From Candidatus Moraniibacteriota bacterium (lineage in GTDB: Bacteria; Patescibacteriota; Minisyncoccia; Moranbacterales; UBA2206): DNA of 6,142 nucleotides. Positions 1-5,275 of this stretch are shown piece after piece. The first letter of the stretch is position 1, and every line of letters starts with the position of its first letter. The notes beneath the pieces were generated by a model. It was given only the letters and a program-made list of their open reading frames with translations, did not search any database and was not told the origin of the DNA. The position numbers and the translations under genes were made by a program. The DNA lies in NCBI GenBank assembly GCA_003534085.1, contig DQBY01000033.1:6503-12644 (forward strand), given 5' to 3'.

Positions 1-915
1 ACCGGTGCCGCTCAGATGGACGGTGCTATCATTGTTGTGGCTGCGACTGATGGTCCTATGCCTCAGACCAGAGAACATATCCTTCTGGCAAAACAAGTAG
101 GTGTTCCTGAGATCGTAGTGTTCTTGAACAAAGTTGATATGGTTGATGACGCTGAACTGGTTGAATTGGTTGAAGCTGAAGTTCGCGAACTTTTGACAAA
201 ATATGAATTTGACGGTGATAACGCAGCTGTTATCAAAGGTTCAGCTTTGAAAGCTCTTGAATCAAAATCAGCCGATGAAGAAGCTGCAAAACCTATTTTG
301 GATCTGATGAAAGCACTGGATGAAAAGATTCCTGAGCCTGTCCGCCAGACCGACAAGCCTTTCTTGATGCCGATCGAAGATATCTTCTCAATCGAAGGAC
401 GCGGAACAGTTGTGACCGGAAGGATCGAACGAGGAATGATCAATGTCAATGAAGAAGTTGAAATCGTAGGTATCCGCCCGACCACCAAGACTACTGTTAC
501 CGGAATTGAAATGTTCAACAAGTCTTTGGACAAAGGTATGGCTGGAGACAACGCCGGAGTTTTGCTTCGCGGAACAAAGAAAGAGGATGTTGAAAGAGGA
601 CAAGTTTTGGCCAAGACCGGTTCAATCACTCCGCATACTGAATTTGAAGGCGAGGTATATGTTTTGACCAAAGAAGAAGGTGGACGACACACTCCATTTT
701 TCAAGGGGTACAAACCCCAGTTCTATATCCGAACAACTGATGTCACCGGCGAGGTTATTCTTCCGGAAGGAACTGAAATGGTAATGCCTGGAGACACTAT
801 CAACTTGGCTGTCAAACTTATGGCTCCTGTAGCTATGGAAGACGGAATGAGATTCGCTATCCGCGAAGGAGGAAGAACGGTTGGTGCCGGTGTTGTGACC
901 AAGATCCTGAAATAA
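1..915 (+). CDS. tuf: Elongation factor Tu, 5'-truncated by the window edge
   Basis: GTPase that carries aminoacyl-tRNA to the ribosomal A site in the cytoplasm. The reading frame is open from base 1 (T-G-A-A-Q then MDGA), so the ATG at 16 is internal. By comparison with E. coli EF-Tu, about 93 N-terminal residues are missing, including the P-loop, switch I and the DCPGH motif. Of 304 visible residues, the G4 motif NKVD is at 43-46 and the G5-type GSALKAL near 80. Domain 2 starts at about 110 ([12 protein letters not shown]), with [13 protein letters not shown] near 133-145. Domain 3 runs from about 206, with [21 protein letters not shown] and the closing [12 protein letters not shown]. The C-terminus aligns end to end with the family and stops at TAA 913-915. 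Standing directly before rpsJ, it corresponds to the end of a str-type cluster joined to the S10 operon. EF-G or another translational GTPase is excluded by the EF-Tu-specific domain 2/3 motifs. Confidence 0.98.
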   Translation, partial: TGAAQMDGAIIVVAATDGPMPQTREHILLAKQVGVPEIVVFLNKVDMVDDAELVELVEAEVRELLTKYEFDGDNAAVIKGSALKALESKSADEEAAKPILDLMKALDEKIPEPVRQTDKPFLMPIEDIFSIEGRGTVVTGRIERGMINVNEEVEIVGIRPTTKTTVTGIEMFNKSLDKGMAGDNAGVLLRGTKKEDVERGQVLAKTGSITPHTEFEGEVYVLTKEEGGRHTPFFKGYKPQFYIRTTDVTGEVILPEGTEMVMPGDTINLAVKLMAPVAMEDGMRFAIREGGRTVGAGVVTKILK

Positions 916-927
916 ACTTACTTTTTG

Positions 928-957
928 AGCCGCTTGTCTTGACACGGGCGGCTTTCT
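928..957 (+). terminator. Likely intrinsic terminator or attenuator after tuf
   Basis: Starting 13 bases after the tuf stop, AGCCGCTTGT (928-937) pairs with ACGGGCGGCT (944-953). This gives a 10-bp stem with two G-U pairs and a six-base loop. The stem is followed by TTTCT, a short U-tract, so termination may be partial. It is the natural tuf 3' end. It overlaps the -35 box of the putative rpsJ promoter, so the same bases may serve two purposes. Confidence 0.6.
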
Positions 958-967
958 AAAGTAATAT
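939..967 (+). promoter_or_regulatory. Putative sigma-70-type promoter for rpsJ and the S10 operon
   Basis: A perfect consensus -35 hexamer TTGACA (939-944) is followed, after an ideal 17-base spacer, by TAATAT (962-967), which matches four of six bases of TATAAT. A start would fall near base 974, giving a leader of about 29 bases before the rpsJ ATG. That leader is too short to hold an E. coli-type S10 leader structure. Promoter function is inferred from sequence alone. Confidence 0.5.
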
Positions 968-1002
968 TTATAGGTAACAAGAGGAAAACTCATTAAAAAA
1001 GA

Positions 1003-1329
1003 ATGATTAAAGAGAAAGAAGAAGCTAAATCAAGAATTAGGATCAAGATTAAGGCGTACGACCATAAGATCATTGACCAATCGGCCAAGCAAATCGTTGA
1101 AACAGCTACCAGATCGGGAGCTGAAATCACGGGCCCAGTGCCTTTGCCGACTGAGATCAGGAAATTCACGGTGAACAAATCAACTTTTGTCCACAAGGAT
1201 GCCCGAGATCAATATGAAATGAGGATGCACAAAAGATTGATCGATATCTGGAACCCGACTCCAAAAACGATCGACAGTCTGACTAATCTGGATCTGCCTG
1301 CCGGAGTTGATATAGAAATAAAAATGTAA
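1003..1329 (+). CDS. rpsJ: 30S ribosomal protein S10 (uS10, NusE)
   Basis: Protein of the 30S head near the 3' domain of 16S rRNA. In well-studied bacteria, free S10 also acts as NusE with NusB in antitermination. At 108 residues it is slightly longer than the usual 100-105. Family signatures run throughout: [20 protein letters not shown] (11-30), [18 protein letters not shown] (33-50), then [18 protein letters not shown] (65-82) and the ending [10 protein letters not shown]. The ATG at 1003 is forced, because an in-frame TAA lies three codons upstream at 994. A purine-rich AAGAGG (979-984) is present but 18 bases from the start, too far for ordinary Shine-Dalgarno pairing. It follows tuf by 87 bases and is separated from rplC by an unusually long 229-base spacer. 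Confidence 0.97.
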   Translation: MIKEKEEAKSRIRIKIKAYDHKIIDQSAKQIVETATRSGAEITGPVPLPTEIRKFTVNKSTFVHKDARDQYEMRMHKRLIDIWNPTPKTIDSLTNLDLPAGVDIEIKM

Positions 1330-1343
1330 AATTTACGAACGTA

Positions 1344-1393
1344 CCCGCCTCGACTCGCTAGGCGCAAGTCGACGCGAGGCGGGCGAACTTTTT
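1344..1393 (+). other. GC-rich palindromic hairpin interrupting repeat copy A
   Basis: CCCGCCTCG (1344-1352) is perfectly complementary to CGAGGCGGG (1375-1383), a 9-bp almost all-GC stem. The 22-base interior can pair further (ACT with AGT, CGC with GCG). A run of five T follows at 1389-1393, five bases beyond the stem, so weak termination after rpsJ is possible. Its composition contrasts sharply with the AT-rich flanks. In copy B the same flanking motif reads ACGAACGTACGAA without a break, which suggests that about 40 bases (near 1345-1384) were inserted here. Confidence 0.6.
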
Positions 1394-1406
1394 CTAAAGT
1401 ACGAAT

Positions 1407-1472
1407 ATGAATCTAGCTAAAGTCCTGAAGAATAAGAAATTTCCGGATACTAAGCTAGCAAGAAACCGTTAG
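1407..1472 (+). CDS. Possible 21-residue leader peptide or gene remnant
   Basis: ATG at 1407 opens a short frame ending at TAG 1470-1472. It encodes 21 residues with seven Lys/Arg and an ending FPDTKLARNR. I do not recognise the peptide. Its position between rpsJ and rplC and the placement of its last codons and stop inside a strong hairpin (1452-1487) resemble leader-peptide attenuators. However, there is no Shine-Dalgarno sequence before it, and a frame this short is expected by chance. It could equally be the decayed end of a gene carried by the surrounding repeat. Translation is unproven. Confidence 0.22.
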   Translation: MNLAKVLKNKKFPDTKLARNR

Positions 1473-1502
1473 GTTTTTCGCTGGCTTTAAGGTCAGTTTT
1501 TT
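1452..1502 (+). terminator. Strong hairpin plus delayed T-run: terminator- or attenuator-like
   Basis: Bases 1452-1467 pair with 1472-1487 around the tetraloop GTTA. This makes a 16-position stem with one A-C mismatch and two G-U pairs. Six T follow at 1497-1502, nine bases after the stem, which is later than in a classical intrinsic terminator. The T-run can also pair with the A-rich AATAAGAAA at 1431-1439 (nine positions, one G-U), enlarging the structure. It overlaps the small ORF's stop and lies 72 bases before the rplC start, so it could attenuate rplC and downstream genes. Confidence 0.4.
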
Positions 1503-1558
1503 ATTTCGTAATTTCGCTTGATTCGTATGTTCGTAAGTTGAAAGAATAAATTAGAATT

Positions 1559-2119
1559 ATGAGCAAGTTTATACTCGGAAAAAAATTAGGAATGACCACT
1601 ATATATGGTGATGCAAAGGATGCGCACCATGTGACTTTGGTCGAGTGCGGAGCGGCTGTCTCTTTGGTCAGGACTGAAGAAAAGGACGGTTACAAGGCGG
1701 TCCAGGTTGAAATACAAAAAACAAAGAAGAGAAAATCAACGAAGGAATTCAGAGTGGAAAATACTGAGATGAAAGTAGGAGACAAGATCGGAGTTGAAAT
1801 TTTTGAACTGGGTGAAAAGGTGAAAGTCAGCGGAGTGACCAAGGCTAAAGGCTTCCAAGGTGGAGTGAAGAGGCATGGATTCAGCGGTTCTCCGAAAACT
1901 CATGGTCACAAGCATGACTTGAGAGCTCCCGGAGCGATCGGAGCGACTACTCCTCAGCACGTTATCAAGGGAAAAAGAATGGCCGGAAGAATGGGAGGAA
2001 TCAGATCAACAAGCATGAATTTGAAAATTGTTTATATAGATAAGGAAAAAAATATAATTGGAGTAAAGGGAGCTGTTCCCGGAGTACACGGAACAATCGT
2101 GGAAATTAAAAGCATTTAA
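1559..2119 (+). CDS. rplC: 50S ribosomal protein L3 (uL3)
   Basis: Early-assembling 50S protein that binds 23S rRNA near its 3' end and reaches toward the peptidyl-transferase centre. The 186 residues are shorter than the roughly 205-210 usual in E. coli-type L3, mainly from trimmed outer loops. Recognisable blocks are KFILGKKLGMT (3-13), KDGYKAVQV (42-50), KAKGFQGGVKRHGF (95-108), the extended loop PGAIGATTPQHVIKGKRMAG (124-143) and VKGAVPGVHG (169-178). The glutamine that PrmB methylates in E. coli is not present in register. The ATG at 1559 matches the family N-terminus and has no Shine-Dalgarno sequence before it (AAATTAGAATT). The stop is one base from the rplD start, which suggests coupled translation. 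Confidence 0.97.
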   Translation: MSKFILGKKLGMTTIYGDAKDAHHVTLVECGAAVSLVRTEEKDGYKAVQVEIQKTKKRKSTKEFRVENTEMKVGDKIGVEIFELGEKVKVSGVTKAKGFQGGVKRHGFSGSPKTHGHKHDLRAPGAIGATTPQHVIKGKRMAGRMGGIRSTSMNLKIVYIDKEKNIIGVKGAVPGVHGTIVEIKSI

Positions 2120-2120
2120 A

Positions 2121-2759
2121 ATGGCACAGGTAAAAATTTACAATTTAGAAGGAAAAGAGATCGAAAGTTTGGAACTTAATGATTCAGTTTTCGGACTTCC
2201 TAAAAATGATGATTTGGTCCATCAGGTTTTTGTTTCGCTTACAGCTAACCAGAGACAAGTTTTGGCTCACACAAAGAACAGGGGAGACCGAGCAGGATCC
2301 GGTATCAAGCCATGGGCGCAAAAAGGAACCGGTAGGGCTCGCGTAGGTTCTTCTCGAACTCCGACCTGGAGAGGCGGAGGAATCGCTTTCGGACCAAGAA
2401 GCGACAGAAACTTCAGCAAGAAGATCAACAAGAAAATGAACGCTAAGGCCATCGCGACAGTGCTCAGTGGAAAATTGAAGGATTCTGAGCTGATCATCGT
2501 TGAAAAGATGGATCTGGCTGAAAAGAAGACAAAAAATATGTCAGCGGCTATGAAGAAATTGAATTTTAAAGGACGAGCTCTGATAGCTTTCGGAGATAAT
2601 GAATTGGAAATGATGAGAGTGACCAGCAATTTGCCGAAGGTTAATAATATCTCAGTGAAAAAATTGAACGTGCTGGACATGCTGAACAACAAGAATTTGA
2701 TTTTGAGCAAAGAATCAGTAAGATTTTTAGAAGAAAAGTATAAGAAACTCGCGAATTAA
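2121..2759 (+). CDS. rplD: 50S ribosomal protein L4 (uL4)
   Basis: 50S protein whose long loop lines the peptide exit tunnel next to L22. In E. coli it also represses its own operon by binding the S10 leader. Its length of 212 residues fits the family (about 201-210). The tunnel loop is intact: GSGIKPWAQKGTGRARVGSS (59-78) followed by TPTWRGGGIAFGP (80-92). Then come KKINKKMNAKAIATVLS (100-116), the Rossmann-like half with ELIIVEKMDL (123-132) and RALIAF (152-157), and a C-terminal LNVLDMLNNKNLILSKESV. The start is one base after the rplC stop with no Shine-Dalgarno sequence of its own, so re-initiation by ribosomes leaving rplC is likely. Whether it regulates the operon here is unknown; the only long leader-like spacer is upstream of rplC, not upstream of rpsJ. 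Confidence 0.97.
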   Translation: MAQVKIYNLEGKEIESLELNDSVFGLPKNDDLVHQVFVSLTANQRQVLAHTKNRGDRAGSGIKPWAQKGTGRARVGSSRTPTWRGGGIAFGPRSDRNFSKKINKKMNAKAIATVLSGKLKDSELIIVEKMDLAEKKTKNMSAAMKKLNFKGRALIAFGDNELEMMRVTSNLPKVNNISVKKLNVLDMLNNKNLILSKESVRFLEEKYKKLAN

Positions 2760-2772
2760 GAGCTGATTTAAA

Positions 2773-2818
2773 GCGAATGAGAATGAAATTCGCACAAATT
2801 AGCAAGTAAATTCGCACA
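2773..2818 (+). repeat. Direct repeat and small inverted repeat between rplD and rplW
   Basis: AAATTCGCACA occurs twice, at 2786-2796 and 2808-2818, an exact 11-base repeat with a 22-base period. GCGAAT (2773-2778) can pair with ATTCGC (2788-2793) across a nine-base loop. GCGAATT also occurs over the last codons of rplD at 2751-2757. The pattern resembles the ACGAA/TTCGT words of the larger fold-back repeats but lacks their long arms, so it may be a degenerate relative. Confidence 0.45.
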
Positions 2819-2824
2819 TAATAA

Positions 2825-2829
2825 GGGAG
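2825..2829 (+). promoter_or_regulatory. Shine-Dalgarno sequence of rplW
   Basis: GGGAG, preceded by AA, lies four bases before the rplW ATG at 2834. It is worth noting because it is one of only two clear Shine-Dalgarno motifs among the nine starts in the window, and it supports this start over any internal methionine. Confidence 0.65.
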
Positions 2830-2833
2830 TATT

Positions 2834-3163
2834 ATGACAAACGAAGTAAAAAAAGTGAATACATCGGAAGTGGACGGAGTTTTGACCGAAAGCGTTTTGG
2901 TCGAACCTTGGATTACAGAAGCTTCGACAGCCGCTATGGAACTTAACAAATATGTTTTCAAAGTCAGCCCGCGTTCAGTGAAAGGACAGATCAAGAGAGC
3001 TATTGAAAATTTATACAATGTTGAAGTTATTTCAGTAAACACGACTAAGATTCCGAGAAAGAAAAGATATTACGGCAAGACTCCGGGTTGGAAGTCGGGC
3101 TACAAAAAAGCTGTCGTGACACTGAAAGCAGGAGATAAGATCGAGCTATTCCAAGGAGTATAA
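2834..3163 (+). CDS. rplW: 50S ribosomal protein L23 (uL23)
   Basis: 50S protein at the tunnel exit; in bacteria generally it is the docking site for trigger factor and signal recognition particle. The 109 residues exceed the usual 93-100 because of an acidic and Val/Thr-rich N-terminal extension of about 20 residues before the conserved core. The core begins at VEPWITEASTAAMELNKYVF (23-42), continues with VKGQIKRAIENLYNVEVISV (49-68) and NTTKIPRKKRYYGKTPGWKS (69-88), and closes with GYKKAVVTLKAGDKIELF. The start at 2834 is backed by GGGAG four bases upstream, so the extension is probably translated. It sits 74 bases after rplD and 110 bases before rplB, and its stop codon overlaps the left arm of repeat copy B. 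Confidence 0.96.
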   Translation: MTNEVKKVNTSEVDGVLTESVLVEPWITEASTAAMELNKYVFKVSPRSVKGQIKRAIENLYNVEVISVNTTKIPRKKRYYGKTPGWKSGYKKAVVTLKAGDKIELFQGV

Positions 3164-3247
3164 TTTACGAACGTACGAATTTAAACGAAAATACGAAAAT
3201 ACAAATTTCGAAATTCGTAATTTAGTTGGATTAGTAAGTTTGTAAAT
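3162..3247 (+). repeat. Fold-back repeat, copy B, between rplW and rplB
   Basis: The left arm ATTTACGAACGTACGAAT (3163-3180) starts within the rplW stop codon. The right arm ATTAGTAAGTTTGTAAAT (3230-3247) is its inverted copy, with 15 of 18 positions matching and a further G-U pair in RNA. Between them lie two tandem ACGAAAAT units (3185-3200) and the perfect 12-base palindrome AATTTCGAAATT (3204-3215). ACGAATTT (3175-3182) can alternatively pair with AAATTCGT (3211-3218). The first 15 bases, AATTTACGAACGTAC, are identical to the left arm of copy A. Confidence 0.65.
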
Positions 3248-3273
3248 GAGGAGAGATTAAATTAAACAGGATT

Positions 3274-4107
3274 ATGTCTATCAAAGTATACAAAAGAAAT
3301 CACGCTGGAAGAAGGAATATGTCTGTTGTGAAATCAGATCTAGTAACCGCTAAAAAACCGGAGAAGTCTTTGTTGGCTTCACAAAAGAGCAAAGCCGGAA
3401 GATCATGGGGGAAAATTTCCGTCCGTCATCAAGGTGGAGGACACAAGCAGAGATACAGAATAATCGATTTCAAACAGGACAAATTTGATATTCCGGGAAG
3501 AATCGCGGCTATTGAAAAAGATCCGATCCGAAGCGCTTTTATTGCATTGATAAATTACAGAGATGGAGAGAAGAGATATATTTTGGCTTCCGAGGGGATG
3601 AAATCCGGAATGGACATCATCTGCTCAGAGAAAGCTCCTATCAAATTGGGAAACAGGACAAAAGTGAAAAATATTCCGTCCGGAACGACCGTTTCGAATG
3701 TGGAATTGTTCCCGGGAAAAGGCGGACAGGTCGTGCGAAGCGCCGGTTCCGGAGCTATCCTGACTGCTGTTGAGGGAGCAACTGCCCAGATTAAATTGGC
3801 TTCAGGAGAAATCAGAGCGCTCAACAGTGAATGTTACGCAACTATCGGACAAGTGAGCAATTTTGAACATAACACTATCAATATCGGAAAAGCTGGAAAG
3901 AGCCGTTGGATGGGCAAGAGACCGGCTGTCAGAGGTACGGTAATGAATCCTGTGGATCATCCGCATGGAGGTGGTGAAGGCCGACAAGGAATCGGACTCA
4001 AGCATCCGAAGACTCCTTGGGGCAAACCTGCTCTTGGAAAGAAGACAAGGAAAAAGAAAAGATACAGCAACAAGTTTATAATTAAGAGAAGAGAAAAACG
4101 TAAATAA
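3274..4107 (+). CDS. rplB: 50S ribosomal protein L2 (uL2)
   Basis: Primary 23S rRNA-binding protein close to the peptidyl-transferase centre, needed for subunit joining and peptide-bond formation. Its 277 residues equal the family norm (273-280). It has the RNA-binding OB-like core with [18 protein letters not shown] (50-67) and GEKRYILAS (98-106), then [20 protein letters not shown] (133-152) and RSAGSGA (155-161). The near-invariant C-terminal [13 protein letters not shown] spans 225-237, with His229 at the position of the catalysis-associated His229 of E. coli. The lysine/arginine-rich tail [18 protein letters not shown] is intact. The ATG at 3274 gives [18 protein letters not shown], which matches family starts. 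The nearest purine-rich GAGGAGAG (3248-3255) is 18 bases away, and CAGG is only three bases from the ATG, so initiation does not look Shine-Dalgarno-led. Confidence 0.98.
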   Translation: MSIKVYKRNHAGRRNMSVVKSDLVTAKKPEKSLLASQKSKAGRSWGKISVRHQGGGHKQRYRIIDFKQDKFDIPGRIAAIEKDPIRSAFIALINYRDGEKRYILASEGMKSGMDIICSEKAPIKLGNRTKVKNIPSGTTVSNVELFPGKGGQVVRSAGSGAILTAVEGATAQIKLASGEIRALNSECYATIGQVSNFEHNTINIGKAGKSRWMGKRPAVRGTVMNPVDHPHGGGEGRQGIGLKHPKTPWGKPALGKKTRKKKRYSNKFIIKRREKRK

Positions 4108-4189
4108 TTCACCTAATTTCAAATTACCTAATTCACCTAATAAAATAAAAAATTAGAAATTAGGAATTAGGAATTAGGAATTGGATAGG
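4106..4189 (+). repeat. AATTAGG heptad array with inverted counterpart, rplB-rpsS spacer
   Basis: Bases 4151-4185 are five tandem seven-base units: AATTAGA, three AATTAGG, then AATTGGA. Upstream, 4106-4141 carries the opposite orientation: CCTAATT at 4112-4118 and 4127-4133 and CCTAAT at 4136-4141, separated by CA or longer inserts. The two halves can therefore fold back on each other around an A-rich centre. This fold-back is unrelated in sequence to the ACGAAC family. The rest of the 131-base spacer (4190-4238) is AT-rich, with no clear promoter or Shine-Dalgarno sequence. Confidence 0.65.
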
Positions 4190-4238
4190 ATAAGCATAAT
4201 TAAAAAAAACAGGACTAGAATATAAGAAATTTACAAAT

Positions 4239-4583
4239 ATGAGCAGGAGTTTAAAAAAAGGTCCTTATGTGGATCAAAGGTTAATCAAAAAAGTCTTAGA
4301 TAAGAAGCCTGAAGACAGGTCTGTCATCAAGACTTGGGCAAGAGCTTCAGTCATTTCTCCTGAAATGGTCGGATTTACCTTTGGCGTGCATAACGGAAAA
4401 GATTTCATCTCAGTCCTGGCGACTGAAGAGATGGTCGGCCATCGCCTAGGTGAGTTTTCTTTGACTAGAAAATTCGTCCGTCATGGAGGAAAGATGCAGA
4501 AGGAAATCGAAATGGCTGCCAAGCAGAAGGAAGTAGACGCCTCTAAAGCGGCAAAAACCAGCGATACAGCGAAAAAGAAATAA
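4239..4583 (+). CDS. rpsS: 30S ribosomal protein S19 (uS19)
   Basis: 30S head protein that, with S13, contacts the A-site region and the inter-subunit bridge. The core is complete: [18 protein letters not shown] (2-19), [20 protein letters not shown] (29-48), [10 protein letters not shown] (50-59) and [20 protein letters not shown] (63-82). The total of 114 residues is about 20 more than the usual 90-95. The excess is a C-terminal tail rich in Lys, Ala and Glu from about residue 88, resembling on a smaller scale the tail of the next gene's product. The ATG at 4239 matches the family start, but no Shine-Dalgarno sequence lies within 20 bases. It is separated from rplV by 17 bases, the closest pair after rplC-rplD. 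Confidence 0.96.
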   Translation: MSRSLKKGPYVDQRLIKKVLDKKPEDRSVIKTWARASVISPEMVGFTFGVHNGKDFISVLATEEMVGHRLGEFSLTRKFVRHGGKMQKEIEMAAKQKEVDASKAAKTSDTAKKK

Positions 4584-4600
4584 TTTGAAAAAGAATTTTT

Positions 4601-5170
4601 ATGAAAGTCAGCGCTAAACTAAAAAATTTAAGAATAGCTCCAAGAAAAGTCAGGTTGACTTCTGATTTGATCAGGGGATTGGACGTGGCAGAGGCTTTGG
4701 CTCAGCTTGAAATTCATGTAAAAAGGACAAATCCTTTTATGAAAAAGCTTCTCATGAGCGCTATCAGCAATGGAGAGAATAATTTTGGTTTGGATAAAAA
4801 TAACCTGTATGTGATTGATGTGATCGTGGATTCCGGATCGACTTTGAAGCGATGGATGCCAAAAGCGTACGGACGAGCCGGAGAAATTTTGAAAAGAACT
4901 TCCAAGATAGAACTGATATTGGAAGAAAGAGTCGAAGGGAAAGGAAGGAAGAGCAAGGAAGAAATGGAAAAAGAAAAAGCTAAGAGAGAGGAAGAAAGGA
5001 AGAAAGCTGAAAAAGCGGCGGCGAAAGAAGCTGAAGAGGGAGAAAAAAACGGGAAAGAAGCAGCTAAGAAAGAAACGAAGATGGTGAAAAGCGCAGAAAC
5101 GAAAGAATCGAAAAAAGCGGAAAACAAAGGAGGGATCGCCAGCAAAATATTCAGAAGAAAATCGATGTAA
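4601..5170 (+). CDS. rplV: 50S ribosomal protein L22 (uL22) with long charged C-terminal tail
   Basis: 50S protein that contacts all 23S rRNA domains and whose beta-hairpin narrows the peptide exit tunnel. The family domain occupies residues 1-111: AKLKNLRIAPRKVRLTSDLI (5-24), then KKLLMSAISNGENNFGLDKN (48-67), and the hairpin region TLKRWMPKAYGRAGEILKRT (81-100) ending SKIELIL. Residues 112-189 are an added tail of about 78 residues made almost wholly of Lys, Glu, Ala and Arg, probably helical or disordered, capped by a less repetitive basic GGIASKIFRRKSM. Typical bacterial L22 is about 110 residues, so the tail nearly doubles it. Codon use in the tail (GAA, AAA, GCG/GCT) is not obviously foreign. 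Seventeen bases separate it from rpsS, with no Shine-Dalgarno sequence (AAAAAGAATTTTT), so coupling to rpsS is possible. Confidence 0.96.
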   Translation: MKVSAKLKNLRIAPRKVRLTSDLIRGLDVAEALAQLEIHVKRTNPFMKKLLMSAISNGENNFGLDKNNLYVIDVIVDSGSTLKRWMPKAYGRAGEILKRTSKIELILEERVEGKGRKSKEEMEKEKAKREEERKKAEKAAAKEAEEGEKNGKEAAKKETKMVKSAETKESKKAENKGGIASKIFRRKSM

Positions 5171-5171
5171 A

Positions 5172-5250
5172 AAAATTACGAACTACGAATTAAACTAAAT
5201 TACGAATTCGTATTTTCGAAAAATTAGTAGTTCGTAAATTTAAAGAATAA
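5172..5250 (+). repeat. Fold-back repeat, copy C, between rplV and rpsC
   Basis: The left arm AAAATTACGAACTACGAATT (5172-5191) begins one base after the rplV stop. The right arm AATTAGTAGTTCGTAAATTT (5222-5241) is its inverted copy, with 18 of 20 positions matching. The 30-base interior contains the perfect 12-base palindrome TACGAATTCGTA (5201-5212). Bases 5230-5250 match 1529-1549 of copy A at 19 of 21 positions, including AAAGAATAA outside the arm. This shared flank supports common descent. Bases 5251-5275 to the rpsC start are AT-rich, without a Shine-Dalgarno sequence. Confidence 0.68.
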
Positions 5251-5275
5251 TTAAAACGCAAAAGACTAAATTAAT

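Larger units (their letters stand above)
1330..1549 (+). repeat. Fold-back repeat, copy A, filling the rpsJ-rplC spacer
   Basis: The spacer opens directly after the rpsJ stop with AATTTACGAACGTAC (1330-1344). Near rplC it closes with GTATGTTCGTAAGTT (1525-1539), whose reverse complement matches at 13 of 15 positions. The two differences are G-U pairs in RNA, so the arms can form an unbroken 15-bp helix around about 180 bases. Similarity to copy C (rplV-rpsC) continues past the right arm: bases 1529-1549 match 5230-5250 at 19 of 21 positions. Copy B lies between rplW and rplB. Inside copy A are a GC-rich palindrome, a small ORF and a second hairpin, listed separately. It may be a miniature inverted-repeat element, a repetitive intergenic palindrome or a structured leader; the sequence does not decide. 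Confidence 0.6.

Noticed and set aside
127..150. EF-Tu truncation as a pseudogene
   Set aside because: The missing N-terminus is due to the window edge. The frame is open from base 1 in register with the family, and G4 (NKVD) and the later domains are intact.
63..713. Long open frame on the - strand inside tuf (216 codons)
   Set aside because: It lies wholly antisense to conserved EF-Tu coding sequence, and its translation is Ser/Pro-rich without family resemblance. It is a shadow of tuf codon use.
1518..1546. TTGATT as the -35 box of an rplC promoter
   Set aside because: No TATAAT-like hexamer lies 16-18 bases downstream. The word belongs to the repeat's right side.
3256..3276. Upstream in-frame ATT start for rplB, close behind GAGGAG
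   Set aside because: The spacing to the purine run is too short, and MSIKVYK at 3274 matches the usual L2 N-terminus. An in-frame TGA at 3247 limits any further extension.
4151..4185. Tandem repeats as a CRISPR array
   Set aside because: The units are seven bases with no spacers, and no cas gene is nearby. This is a simple tandem repeat.
4714..5145. Minus-strand frame of 143 codons opposite the L22 tail
   Set aside because: Its Phe/Ser/Leu-rich translation is the direct complement of the Lys/Glu/Ala tail codons, so it is composition-driven and not a membrane protein gene.
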